Below, in pieces: positions 34,919 to 42,848 of a stretch of DNA of 64,000 nucleotides (within the stretch, counting starts at the first letter, position 1; each line of letters opens with the position of its first letter). The stretch comes from Robertkochia solimangrovi (GTDB lineage: Bacteria; Bacteroidota; Bacteroidia; Flavobacteriales; Flavobacteriaceae), in the NCBI RefSeq assembly GCF_007279655.1, contig NZ_QKWN01000001.1:186001-250000 (forward strand), written 5' to 3'. The notes beneath the pieces were generated by a model. The model made no database searches and had not been told where the DNA came from. It saw only the letters and a list, made by a program, of their open reading frames with translations. A program made the translations under genes and the position numbers.

Positions 34919-35614
34919 TCAGTACGGGACAGGCAGTTTTACTTTTCGGTCTTCATATAAATACCGAATGATGAAGAATACCGCAATTCCGCCAAACAAA
35001 TGCCATAACCAATGCGTTCCGATATCCGAAAAATCCTGTCTCCTATCAAGTACTCTGAAAATTATGGCTACTGAAAAAAACGTAAATGCCAATACCACAT
35101 CACCTACATTCCTGTAACCGGTACGAAACAGATATATCAACAAAGGCACCAGCAATGTGATTGCCGTTACAATATAACCGATGGTAATACTTACTTGGTG
35201 AGGAAAAGGCAGGTTGCGAACGATAAGGGATGTGCCCAATATCAGTAATGTTACCATAATACGCATCGACCAATTCTCCCAAAGTCTGAAAATAAGATAG
35301 ACCACCGCACTGAAGCATAAAAGCACAATTGGAACCCAATCCATGAGCAGCCATATTTCGTGACTCCGGGTACCGTGAAACAAGGTACCGCCTATCCAGC
35401 CGATAAACAAAACAGGTAAAACAAGACTTAAATAGCGCTGATCATTACGATTTTTCCAAACTCTGACTCCCCAAAATATAACGATAAATAGAAAAACAAG
35501 ATTACTGAAAGTATTGAACGGCTCAACAGGGATCCGACCCATTAACGTCTCCGTGTAGATCGGCCCCGTATCATTGGGCAGTTGAAACAACAGCATTCCT
35601 GTATTCAAATTCAT
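34919..35614 (-). CDS. alkaline ceramidase-superfamily membrane hydrolase
   Basis: A 231-residue integral membrane protein with about seven helices. It matches alkaline ceramidases (CREST superfamily) at each signature: EPFNTFSN (31-38, the Ca-site-like N-terminal block), FHGT with His80 then Asp92 in LLMDWVP, and HWLWH with His201 and His205 near the C-terminus, the three zinc histidines. The Ser four residues before the first His in ACER enzymes is Gly76 here. Hydrolysis of the amide of a ceramide or similar sphingolipid is inferred; many Bacteroidota make sphingolipids. Its ATG overlaps the stop of the upstream 118-aa gene by one base. Confidence 0.78.
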   Translation of the reverse strand: MNLNTGMLLFQLPNDTGPIYTETLMGRIPVEPFNTFSNLVFLFIVIFWGVRVWKNRNDQRYLSLVLPVLFIGWIGGTLFHGTRSHEIWLLMDWVPIVLLCFSAVVYLIFRLWENWSMRIMVTLLILGTSLIVRNLPFPHQVSITIGYIVTAITLLVPLLIYLFRTGYRNVGDVVLAFTFFSVAIIFRVLDRRQDFSDIGTHWLWHLFGGIAVFFIIRYLYEDRKVKLPVPY

Positions 35615-35970
35615 CAGTCGATATATTTCTTTTCAAGGAAGTACTGAACAAGCGCCTCCTTCATCAATACACTCTGCTCTCCGGCCTTTAATGAAGGTAA
35701 TTCTTCCTTCAAAGTATAATGTGGCCAACCATCATCGTCATAGAAGTCAAATTCATAATATCCAAAAGGCTCCAGCAATCTGCATATCGCAATGTGCATG
35801 AGATTGACCTTCTCATCCTTTTTAAATTTACGGTTTAGTTGTTGCAATTCCTGTACCCCCACCAAATAGATGATAGCATCCAGTTCCAGAATATCACCAT
35901 CTGCAAATCTTTCCGATAATTTACCGGTCAATAGTTCCCATCTTCGCTTTAATTCTTCATCACGTGTCAT
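35614..35970 (-). CDS. small cytosolic protein of unknown function
   Basis: A 118-residue soluble protein starting MTRDEELKRRWELL at 35970. The frame is open back to 36096 but would cross the divergent cvpA-like start, and a TATTTTTG box on the minus strand lies at 35986-35993. Features: an N-terminal helix, ELDAIIYLVGVQELQQLNRKF, and the run FGYYEFDFYDDDGWPHY (about 78-94). I cannot assign a function. Its stop overlaps the ceramidase-like start by one base, so the two are probably coupled. Confidence 0.75.
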   Translation of the reverse strand: MTRDEELKRRWELLTGKLSERFADGDILELDAIIYLVGVQELQQLNRKFKKDEKVNLMHIAICRLLEPFGYYEFDFYDDDGWPHYTLKEELPSLKAGEQSVLMKEALVQYFLEKKYID

Positions 35971-35985
35971 AGCAGGTATTTTCTG

Positions 35986-36017
35986 CAAAAATAGAAAGTT
36001 CAAATGACTTATATTTG
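35986..36017. promoter_or_regulatory. divergent -7 elements between the 118-aa gene and the cvpA-like gene
   Basis: Minus strand TATTTTTG at 35986-35993, 16 bp before the 118-aa gene start. Plus strand TATATTTG at 36010-36017, 18 bp before the cvpA-like ATG. Both match TAnnTTTG exactly; -33 boxes are not clear. The two transcripts would diverge from a 24-bp region. Confidence 0.45.
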
Positions 36018-36034
36018 TTATAAACACTGACTTG

Positions 36035-36559
36035 ATGAATTTTATCGATATTGTACTTGGCGGCCTCCTCCTTTTTGGTTTAATCCGAGGACTCATGAAA
36101 GGATTTTTTATCGAAGTCGCTTCTTTAGTAGCACTTATCGCCGGTATCTACGGAGCTATCCATTTCTCTTATTTTGCTGGCGACTATCTGAGCTCAAAAC
36201 TTGAATGGGAAGAACGATATATCAATCTCACAGCTTTCGCCATCACTTTCGTAATTATCATTATCGCCATAGCTTTCCTCGGAAAATTACTGACAAAAAT
36301 TGCGAATATGGCTGCTCTTGGATTATTAAACCGCATACTTGGTGGAATATTTGGATGTCTTAAGTTTGCTGTTATACTCGGAGCCTTTCTATTATTCTTT
36401 GACAAGACCAACAATACGCTGGGCCTTCTCGATAAGGATCAAACAAATTCATCGATCCTATACGAACCGGTTAAAGCGGTAGGTTCATTTGTGTTTGACA
36501 GCATCTTTAATACTAAAGAAGATAATTTGGAAGTCATCCCTGATCTCCGAAAGGCATGA
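36035..36559 (+). CDS. CvpA family membrane protein
   Basis: A 174-residue inner-membrane protein with four helices. The N-terminal FIDIVLGGLLLFGLIRGLMKGFF is the typical CvpA opening, and YINLTAFAITFVIIIIAIAFLGKLL the next long helix. E. coli CvpA is needed for colicin V production and bile/envelope resistance; the molecular role is not known. I use the ATG at 36035, not the TTG one codon before. A hairpin terminator lies about 35 bp after the stop. Confidence 0.87.
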   Translation: MNFIDIVLGGLLLFGLIRGLMKGFFIEVASLVALIAGIYGAIHFSYFAGDYLSSKLEWEERYINLTAFAITFVIIIIAIAFLGKLLTKIANMAALGLLNRILGGIFGCLKFAVILGAFLLFFDKTNNTLGLLDKDQTNSSILYEPVKAVGSFVFDSIFNTKEDNLEVIPDLRKA

Positions 36560-36593
36560 TCAGTTTTACAACAGGAAAAACATTTTAAATTAA

Positions 36594-36626
36594 AAGCCCC
36601 GTGTAAACACACAGGGCTTATATTTT
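36594..36626. terminator. terminator between cvpA-like gene and carbonic anhydrase gene
   Basis: AAGCCC, one mismatch, GTGT, loop AAAC, ACAC, then GGGCTT and ATATTTTTT. The T-rich tail is on the plus strand, so it serves the cvpA-like gene; the arms could also end the convergent carbonic anhydrase message. Confidence 0.75.
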
Positions 36627-37253
36627 TTATCCAAGATCATAGATCTTCATGATCTCATCCAGAATACCGGGAAGATCCACATTCAGATCAATCAGATTTC
36701 CGGTATGAATATCAAATACCCACCCATGTACCTTCAGGCCTCTTTCCTTATAAGCCTTCTGTACTGCAGCAGTTTTGATCAGGTTTACACACTGCTCTTG
36801 TACGTTCAATTCCACCAATCGCTCATAACGCTTCTCTTCATCAGTGATCGCTTCAAGCTCATCCTTATGGAGCCTGTAAACATCTCTGATATTACGTAGC
36901 CATGGGTTAAGAATACCCAGATCGGCCGCCTGCATGGCAGCTTTAACACCACCACAGCTATAATGCCCACAAACCACAATGTGATTTACTTTCAAATGAT
37001 TTACCGCATACTCGATAACAGAAACGGCATTTAGATCCGTTCCGATCACCATGTTGGCGATATTACGGTGCACAAAAACATCGCCGGGACCCAGGCCCAT
37101 CAGATCCTCTGCAGTCACACGGCTGTCCGAACAACCGATGTAGAGCATCTCAGGACTTTGTCCTTTTCCCAGTTCGTCAAAAAAATCACTATTTATTGCG
37201 AGTTTCGATGCAACCCAATTCTTATTGTTCTCAAATACTTTACTAATATCCAT
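36627..37253 (-). CDS. beta-class carbonic anhydrase
   Basis: Interconverts CO2 and bicarbonate. A 208-residue beta-CA with the zinc ligands visible: Cys in CSDSRV (with the catalytic Asp-Arg dyad), and His and Cys in HYSCGGV (about 97-103). The helix before the first motif and the C-terminal IHTGNLIDLNVDLPG are typical. It sits 30 bp downstream of the SulP transporter gene on the same strand; together they suggest bicarbonate uptake and hydration. Confidence 0.95.
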   Translation of the reverse strand: MDISKVFENNKNWVASKLAINSDFFDELGKGQSPEMLYIGCSDSRVTAEDLMGLGPGDVFVHRNIANMVIGTDLNAVSVIEYAVNHLKVNHIVVCGHYSCGGVKAAMQAADLGILNPWLRNIRDVYRLHKDELEAITDEEKRYERLVELNVQEQCVNLIKTAAVQKAYKERGLKVHGWVFDIHTGNLIDLNVDLPGILDEIMKIYDLG

Positions 37254-37283
37254 TATATAAAACTTTTAATTTCTATGATAAAT

Positions 37284-38867
37284 TTACGCAGCAACTTCCT
37301 TTCTTCTAAGGAAAATATCTATAAAACTATCCGGATTATGAAATTCTCCCCGGTTCGAGATAACCCTGATATCAATGTTCTTTGCTTTTGACTTATAAGC
37401 AAACTCATCCAGAATTTCCAGAATATCATAATTCAAACGAATCGTCTTACGCACGTCCAGTTCGAGAAATGTATTATCTGGCAAATTATTCAACTCTCTC
37501 AATATCGCTCCCTTGTTTAGGAAGGAAACCTCCTCTGCCAATGTCATTCTAACCCTATGATCACCGTTGTCATTTTCATGAATATGCAAAAAGTGCGAGT
37601 TTTTATAACTGCGAATAAGAATAGAAGTTATACCTACGGCCAATCCTAAACCGATACCCATTAAAAGGTCTGTAAATACCACTCCGATCACAGTAACCAC
37701 ATAAGGGATAAACTGGCCTTTTCCAAGCTTATACATTTCAACAAATTTAGCAGGACTTCCCAGCTTGTAACCGATGATCAATAGCACTGATGCCAACACG
37801 GCTAATGGAATTTGATTGATTAGATTTGGAATCAGAATAATCGCCAGCAATAGCCACAAACCATGCATTACGGTAGATAATTTAGTTTTACCGCCAGATT
37901 GAACATTGGCAGAACTCCTAACGATCACCTGAGTGATTGGGAGACCCCCAATCATTCCGGAAACGATATTCCCAGTTCCCTGAGCAAACAATTCTCGATT
38001 GGTAGGTGTCACTCTTTTCTCCGGATCCAGTTTGTCTGCAGCTTCAACTGACAACAGAGTTTCAAGACTTGCAACAACGGCAATAGTCACACCGATTACC
38101 CATACTTCATAATTGGTGATCGCACCAAAGTTCGGGAAAGTAAATTGCCCGAAAAAGGATGAAATTCCATCAGGAACAGGTACGCTTACAAGATGTTCAT
38201 CCATAATAGACAAACCTGTAGAAGGATCTACAAACGTATTATAAATGATACCTACGATTACCGCTACCAAAGGTCCCGGAACAATCTTAAAGAAATTGTG
38301 CTTTTTGGCCAACACTTTATCCCATACCAGAAGTATTGTTAGTGATATCAACGTTACCAAGACCGCCCCCATAGAGATATGATCCAGCATTGAACTCAAG
38401 GCAGAAAAGGTGTTTTCACCATCTGCCTGGAAAAAGTCAAGATCTCCTTCATAATCGGCATCGTACCCTACTGCATGTGGTAATTGCTTCAGGAAAATAA
38501 TAATTCCGATACCTGCGAGCATACCCTTGATCACTGCTGAAGGAAAATAATAACCGATAACTCCGGCCTTCAAAATACTAAGGATAATTTGCAGGATACC
38601 ACCTATAATCACTGCAAGCAAAAAGGTTTCATAGCTTCCGAGTTTAGTTATTGCGGTTAATACGATTACGGCCAAACCGGCTGCAGGACCACTAACACCG
38701 AGTTGTGATCCACTCAAGGATCCGATCACAACTCCTCCTATAATCCCTGCGATCAAACCGGAAAATAAAGGAGCTCCACTTGCTAAAGCGATCCCTAAAC
38801 ACAATGGCAACGCAACAAAGAAGACTACCAGACTTGCCGGCAAATCATTTTTAAGATATTTAAACAT
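37284..38867 (-). CDS. SulP/SLC26 anion transporter with STAS domain
   Basis: Inner-membrane anion transporter, 527 residues. About twelve helices (LPASLVVFFVALPLCLGIALASGAP opens the SLC26 core, GSLSGSQLGVSGPAAGLAVIV follows, the latter the family's anion-site motif) precede a C-terminal STAS domain (about 440-520, FLELDVRKTIRLNYDILEILDEFA). BicA-type members carry bicarbonate with sodium; pairing with beta-carbonic anhydrase supports that role here, but sulfate is possible. The upstream gap (38868-38948) holds a 9-bp inverted repeat at 38884-38916. Confidence 0.92.
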   Translation of the reverse strand: MFKYLKNDLPASLVVFFVALPLCLGIALASGAPLFSGLIAGIIGGVVIGSLSGSQLGVSGPAAGLAVIVLTAITKLGSYETFLLAVIIGGILQIILSILKAGVIGYYFPSAVIKGMLAGIGIIIFLKQLPHAVGYDADYEGDLDFFQADGENTFSALSSMLDHISMGAVLVTLISLTILLVWDKVLAKKHNFFKIVPGPLVAVIVGIIYNTFVDPSTGLSIMDEHLVSVPVPDGISSFFGQFTFPNFGAITNYEVWVIGVTIAVVASLETLLSVEAADKLDPEKRVTPTNRELFAQGTGNIVSGMIGGLPITQVIVRSSANVQSGGKTKLSTVMHGLWLLLAIILIPNLINQIPLAVLASVLLIIGYKLGSPAKFVEMYKLGKGQFIPYVVTVIGVVFTDLLMGIGLGLAVGITSILIRSYKNSHFLHIHENDNGDHRVRMTLAEEVSFLNKGAILRELNNLPDNTFLELDVRKTIRLNYDILEILDEFAYKSKAKNIDIRVISNRGEFHNPDSFIDIFLRRKEVAA

Positions 38868-38883
38868 AAAAGAATAAGTTTAT

Positions 38884-38916
38884 GATCTTTCCTTTCTGGT
38901 TAATTTTGGAAAGATC
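38884..38916. repeat. inverted repeat upstream of the SulP transporter
   Basis: GATCTTTCC, 15-nt spacer, GGAAAGATC, perfect arms, 17 bp before the SulP ATG. It has no T tract. It could be an operator or leader hairpin. Confidence 0.45.
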
Positions 38917-38948
38917 TGGTTAAGGTTTTTTGTACTTTACGATGTTAA

Positions 38949-39269
38949 CTAACTTAAACTGATATGTTCAGGTGGAGGTAATAATAATTCCGGATGAAAC
39001 GAATAACGTGACATTTCGTTGGAAGCTATAATATTTTGAGAAGTTTCTTTTATTTCAAAAGTATCCTTCAGAAAATCTTCAAAATAAAGAATGTGTTTGG
39101 CACTTTTTTCAACACCGGTTTCGTGTTTCTCTTCTTCCTCAGCGAGATTGTAGAAATAGGATACATCTGCACTGTTATCTGTAAGAATTATAAGTGAAGG
39201 ACTTAAGATAAATGTGCAGAAGGTAACTAATATAAGATACAGGTATATTTTTCTATCCTTCTTCAACAA
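38949..39269 (-). CDS. small acidic membrane or exported protein
   Basis: A 106-residue protein not recognised by motif. One N-terminal membrane helix (about 8-30, YLYLILVTFCTFILSPSLII), no cleavage site that I can call, then an acidic cluster (NLAEEEEKHETGVEK, about 42-56) and a hydrophilic tail ending LLLPPPEHISLS. Short proteins with a signal-like helix and an acidic run are often seen near anion or cation transporters in flavobacteria, as here next to SulP and carbonic anhydrase. Whether the gene belongs to that unit or the Bat operon upstream is unclear. Confidence 0.6.
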   Translation of the reverse strand: MLKKDRKIYLYLILVTFCTFILSPSLIILTDNSADVSYFYNLAEEEEKHETGVEKSAKHILYFEDFLKDTFEIKETSQNIIASNEMSRYSFHPELLLPPPEHISLS

Positions 39270-39325
39270 TTTGATTTTTGGAATCTCAAATTTAAGAGGA
39301 ATATACCATTCTTTTGTTAATTTAT

Positions 39326-40099
39326 TTAAAAATCTTTGACTTCACGAAGCTCTTCAGAAGGTAACCAACCGATCTTTCCATCGCTTAGCTGGATCTTTTT
39401 CCATTCACCCATCGCTTCCAGAACATTCACCTTAGTACCCTCATGTAACTGAAAGACATCCTGACTTCCCATATTAGGTTCCGACTTGACCGTAGTCTCA
39501 GCGGCGAAGATGATGGCAGGATCGGCTCTGTTCTCTACACCTTGTTGATGAAAGGCAAAGAATATACTCAACACAGCAAATATGAGCAGAACCATACTCA
39601 GGGAGAAATACAATCGCTTTTTCAATTGAACCGAAGAAAAATAGTATACCAGAAAGAAGATCACAAAGGCAAACATCAGCACGATAGACAACACACTCCA
39701 TGAAGTATAACTCATGACACCTACATAATTATCAAAGATCTTTGCCAATCCGGTTTGCGGTAATTTATCGATCGCATCGATGGTCATATTCCTCGCAAAT
39801 GCCAGGTTATTTTGAATATCCTCATCATTAGGCATAAGTTGAAGCGCCCGTTCATAATAGAGTATACTCGGTCCAATCTGATTCAGTTTGTAATAACAAT
39901 TACCAATATTATAATATAATGCTGCCGAATGCTGCCCACTTTCTGCGATCTCAAGATATTTACCAACCGCTTCCTGATACGCTCCTGCGTTATACAACGT
40001 CCCGGCTTCCTCGAAAATCTTATCGTTTTGAGCATAACCGAATACCGTGGAAAGCAATGCCACTACTAACAACATGTATGATCTGAATAAATCTTTCAT
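39326..40099 (-). CDS. batE: BatE: TPR and SH3-domain protein
   Basis: Last gene of the Bat operon. From the ATG at 40099, 257 residues. A signal peptide (MKDLFRSYMLLVVALLSTVFGYAQ), three TPR units (about 25-120, with ALYYNIGNCYYKLNQ and ILYYERALQLMPNDEDIQNNLAFA), two membrane helices (about 138-195) and a C-terminal bacterial SH3 domain (about 205-255, VNVLEAMGEWKKIQLSDGKIGWLPS). The frame is open to TTG 40132, and ATG 40111 is also possible; both would overlap or touch the BatD end at 40113. Bat proteins form a membrane complex linked to aerotolerance and stress in Bacteroidota. Confidence 0.88.
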   Translation of the reverse strand: MKDLFRSYMLLVVALLSTVFGYAQNDKIFEEAGTLYNAGAYQEAVGKYLEIAESGQHSAALYYNIGNCYYKLNQIGPSILYYERALQLMPNDEDIQNNLAFARNMTIDAIDKLPQTGLAKIFDNYVGVMSYTSWSVLSIVLMFAFVIFFLVYYFSSVQLKKRLYFSLSMVLLIFAVLSIFFAFHQQGVENRADPAIIFAAETTVKSEPNMGSQDVFQLHEGTKVNVLEAMGEWKKIQLSDGKIGWLPSEELREVKDF

Positions 40100-40112
40100 T
40101 CTCGTATACATC

Positions 40113-41888
40113 TTAAACGATTTGTTTATCAATCCTTGAAATCACTCCCGCAGCCTTCTCATAATCGTTTTCCATTTCTGTAACAGTAGAAGGCGTATAT
40201 CGTGCGAGTTCGCAGCTATTAAGTATACCGATAAACGCTTCGGTCTCTTCCAACTTAACAGATCTGCCGGATAATAATTCCCGTATTCTGTCTTTGCTTA
40301 GTTCCGTAGTAGTGATCTTTAATTTAGCCTTAAGATAATTATGCAGTGCGCGTTCCAGAGATTCATAGAATGATTCCTGACTACCTAGGTTTTTACGCGC
40401 TTCGGACAAATATTTTCTTGCAAGCTTGTTAGCCTTTCTGACCCTGTTCCCTTCAACATCCATCGCGATGGCCTTCCTTTTCTTACCCACACCGATTGCA
40501 ATCGGTATCAATAACAAAGGACCTAACAACAACACATAGTACAACGACGTATTAAAGAATCCCCCTTTAACCTTGGATGACAGATTCGCATCCAGTTTCA
40601 GGAATCTGAACTGAGACTTATCGGCCACCACGGGTTGTTTCGTGTTGACGTCATTAGTATTGGCTACAGTAGTGCCTGATGATGGCCCTTCATAAACGTT
40701 TATAAGCGCCTGCGCTGAGCTGATGGATTTATATTTCTCCTCTTTCGGGTCGAAGTAGGAAAATGACACGGAAGCCACCGGATATTTTCCTTTATATTGT
40801 GGCACGATGGTATAGCTTTCAGTCACCTTACCTCGCATTCCAGTAATATAAGTACTCACCTGTTCTTCGAATTCGGGTTCATACACCTCCAATGCACTTG
40901 GAAGGGTAAGCTTTGGAAGATCGAACAATTTAAGATTACCACTCCCGGATACTACCATTCTTGCGGTCAGCGATTCGTTGGCTTTAAGATCGGATTTTGA
41001 TAACAGAACATCAAATTGAAAATTCCCTACGGCTCCGGTAAAATCCGCCGGCTTTCCTTTTTCCGGGAGTGCCTTCACATCGATAACCTTCTTTCCTGCA
41101 GTTACACGCTGATTTGCCTGTTGGAACACTCTTCCCCCGAAAATATCACGTCGATTAGTAGGAACCTCTACCTTCACTTCCAGTGTAAGGGGTTCAATTT
41201 CGAGTTTGCCGCTTTTTTGTGGATAAAGCACCACCTTTTTCAGCACAACAACCCTGTATTGCTTACCTTCATAAATCGCATTCTCCGCCCGTAGTCTTTT
41301 GATCTCTATATTTTGCGACCAGAAGTTATTATACTTCGGATTATCGATAGGTATATAATCATAAAGGTTGACATCAGGAGACACATAAAGCTTGTATTCA
41401 ACACTAACTGCTTCATTCATATAAGGCTTAGAATCGGACACTTCTGCGACCAGATGCAACTTTTCAGCCGCGATATCTTCCGGCGATTTCGGCGCATTCG
41501 GATTATCTACTGCAGCCGTTACCTCTATATTCAAAGGAAGTGTCTTATAGGTTTCACCGCCAATCTCAACCGTTGCCTGTTTAATCGTAAAATTTCCCTT
41601 TTCCAGGGGCGTTAAGATATAGGAATATGTTTTTGAATAGGAACGCTTACCATTTGCCCATTGATTACTGATGGATTGATTTGGCCCCATCAAAACCCGA
41701 AAACCTTCAAAATTAGGAGGTGTGAAATTATCACCATCCTTATTCATGGCAAAATCGATCCTCAAGCGTTCGTTCACACCAAGTTTACTCTTACTCACAG
41801 AAGCATTGAATTCCACCGCATCTTCCTGTGAATATCCAGCAAAACCCGTGAGTATTAAAAATAATAATATGTAAGCTTTTAATTTCAT
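40113..41888 (-). CDS. batD: BatD protein
   Basis: A 591-residue membrane protein with a signal peptide (MKLKAYILLFLILTGFAGYSQ). A long beta-rich periplasmic part follows (about 22-430, including VSVEYKLYVSPDVNLYDY), then a membrane helix (about 452-475), and a cytosolic C-terminal helical region with ARKYLSEARKNLGSQESFYESLERALHNYLK. This is the layout of BatD/oxygen-tolerance proteins. The frame is open to TTG 41924 but the ATG at 41888 starts the signal peptide. It lies 29 bp after the BatC stop. Confidence 0.9.
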   Translation of the reverse strand: MKLKAYILLFLILTGFAGYSQEDAVEFNASVSKSKLGVNERLRIDFAMNKDGDNFTPPNFEGFRVLMGPNQSISNQWANGKRSYSKTYSYILTPLEKGNFTIKQATVEIGGETYKTLPLNIEVTAAVDNPNAPKSPEDIAAEKLHLVAEVSDSKPYMNEAVSVEYKLYVSPDVNLYDYIPIDNPKYNNFWSQNIEIKRLRAENAIYEGKQYRVVVLKKVVLYPQKSGKLEIEPLTLEVKVEVPTNRRDIFGGRVFQQANQRVTAGKKVIDVKALPEKGKPADFTGAVGNFQFDVLLSKSDLKANESLTARMVVSGSGNLKLFDLPKLTLPSALEVYEPEFEEQVSTYITGMRGKVTESYTIVPQYKGKYPVASVSFSYFDPKEEKYKSISSAQALINVYEGPSSGTTVANTNDVNTKQPVVADKSQFRFLKLDANLSSKVKGGFFNTSLYYVLLLGPLLLIPIAIGVGKKRKAIAMDVEGNRVRKANKLARKYLSEARKNLGSQESFYESLERALHNYLKAKLKITTTELSKDRIRELLSGRSVKLEETEAFIGILNSCELARYTPSTVTEMENDYEKAAGVISRIDKQIV

Positions 41889-41917
41889 TTCAAAGATGAA
41901 AATACAACTATTTTTCT

Positions 41918-42838
41918 TTACCAATCTTTCTCAGTCTTAACCGGCTGACCTTTAACCTTTTTAGCATTTACCTTCTCCTGAACCTTCTTTTCTTCATTGT
42001 TCATCGCTTCCAGGATATTTTTTATCTGCTGAGGAGACAACTGATTCGGACGCGGCTTACTTCCTCCTTCCTCCTGAGGTTTCTTCTGTTGATCCTTTTG
42101 CTGATCCTTCTTTCCATTATCCTTTTGATCATCCGACTGGTCGCTGTCCTTATCCTGATCACCTTCATTTTGATCCTGCTTATCCTTATCTCCTTCCCCC
42201 TGGTCTTTCTGATCTTGTTGCTGATCCTTCTGATTCTCGTCTTTATCCTGTTGATCTTTGTTTTGATCTTTATCCTTGTCCTGGTCTTGCTTCTGATCAT
42301 CCTTATCCTGATCATTATTCTTTTGCTCGTCCTGTTGCTTTTTTAGCATTTCCTTTGCCAACGCCAGGTTATATCGGGTTTCTTCGTCGGAAGGGTCATT
42401 TCTAAGGGCTTCCTTATAGGCATCCACCGCCTTCTGATATTCCTTATTCTTCATGAAAACATTCCCCATATTGTGAAATGCCTTATGTTTTGAAGGCTTA
42501 TCTTCCGCTGCCGTCCCTGCTTCTTTGTAACGCATGAATGCCTCACCGTAACTATTATTGTTATAATAAACATTCCCAAGATTATAGGGAGCTGAAGCAT
42601 TTTTACCACTTTTATCGATCGCTTTACGATAATTCATCTCAGCATCAACAAAATCCTTTGATTTCACCTCTTCATTCCCTTCCCAGGTATAATTCAGTGA
42701 CTCCTTTAGATTTTTCGCTTCCATTTTCTCCTTATCTTCCTGTGCTAAACCGGAAACAACCATCATGAATATAATAAGTTGAATGGTCGGCAAACATACT
42801 TTTCTTATGAAAACCGACGTGTCACAGAAAACATTCAT
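41918..42838 (-). CDS. batC: BatC: TPR protein with Asp/Gln/Lys low-complexity tail
   Basis: About 306 residues from ATG 42838 (signal MNVFCDTSVFIRKV then LPTIQLIIFMMVVSGLAQ). The frame is open to 42877, overlapping batB. Several TPRs occupy about 30-155 (APYNLGNVYYNNNSYGEAF, AFHNMGNVFMKNKEYQKA, ETRYNLALAKEMLKKQ). Residues about 160-275 are almost only D, Q, K, N and E, a disordered hydrophilic stretch typical of BatC. The C-terminus is SPQQIKNILEAMNNEEKKVQEK. TPRs probably hold the VWA partners BatA and BatB. Confidence 0.9.
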   Translation of the reverse strand: MNVFCDTSVFIRKVCLPTIQLIIFMMVVSGLAQEDKEKMEAKNLKESLNYTWEGNEEVKSKDFVDAEMNYRKAIDKSGKNASAPYNLGNVYYNNNSYGEAFMRYKEAGTAAEDKPSKHKAFHNMGNVFMKNKEYQKAVDAYKEALRNDPSDEETRYNLALAKEMLKKQQDEQKNNDQDKDDQKQDQDKDKDQNKDQQDKDENQKDQQQDQKDQGEGDKDKQDQNEGDQDKDSDQSDDQKDNGKKDQQKDQQKKPQEEGGSKPRPNQLSPQQIKNILEAMNNEEKKVQEKVNAKKVKGQPVKTEKDW

Positions 42839-42848
42839 TTTTTTAGAA

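Noticed and set aside
42089-42346. Long plus-strand open frame of Leu/Ile-rich codons opposite batC
   Set aside because: It is the complement of the D/Q/K-rich low-complexity tail; composition forces hydrophobic codons on the other strand. There is no ribosome site or family motif.
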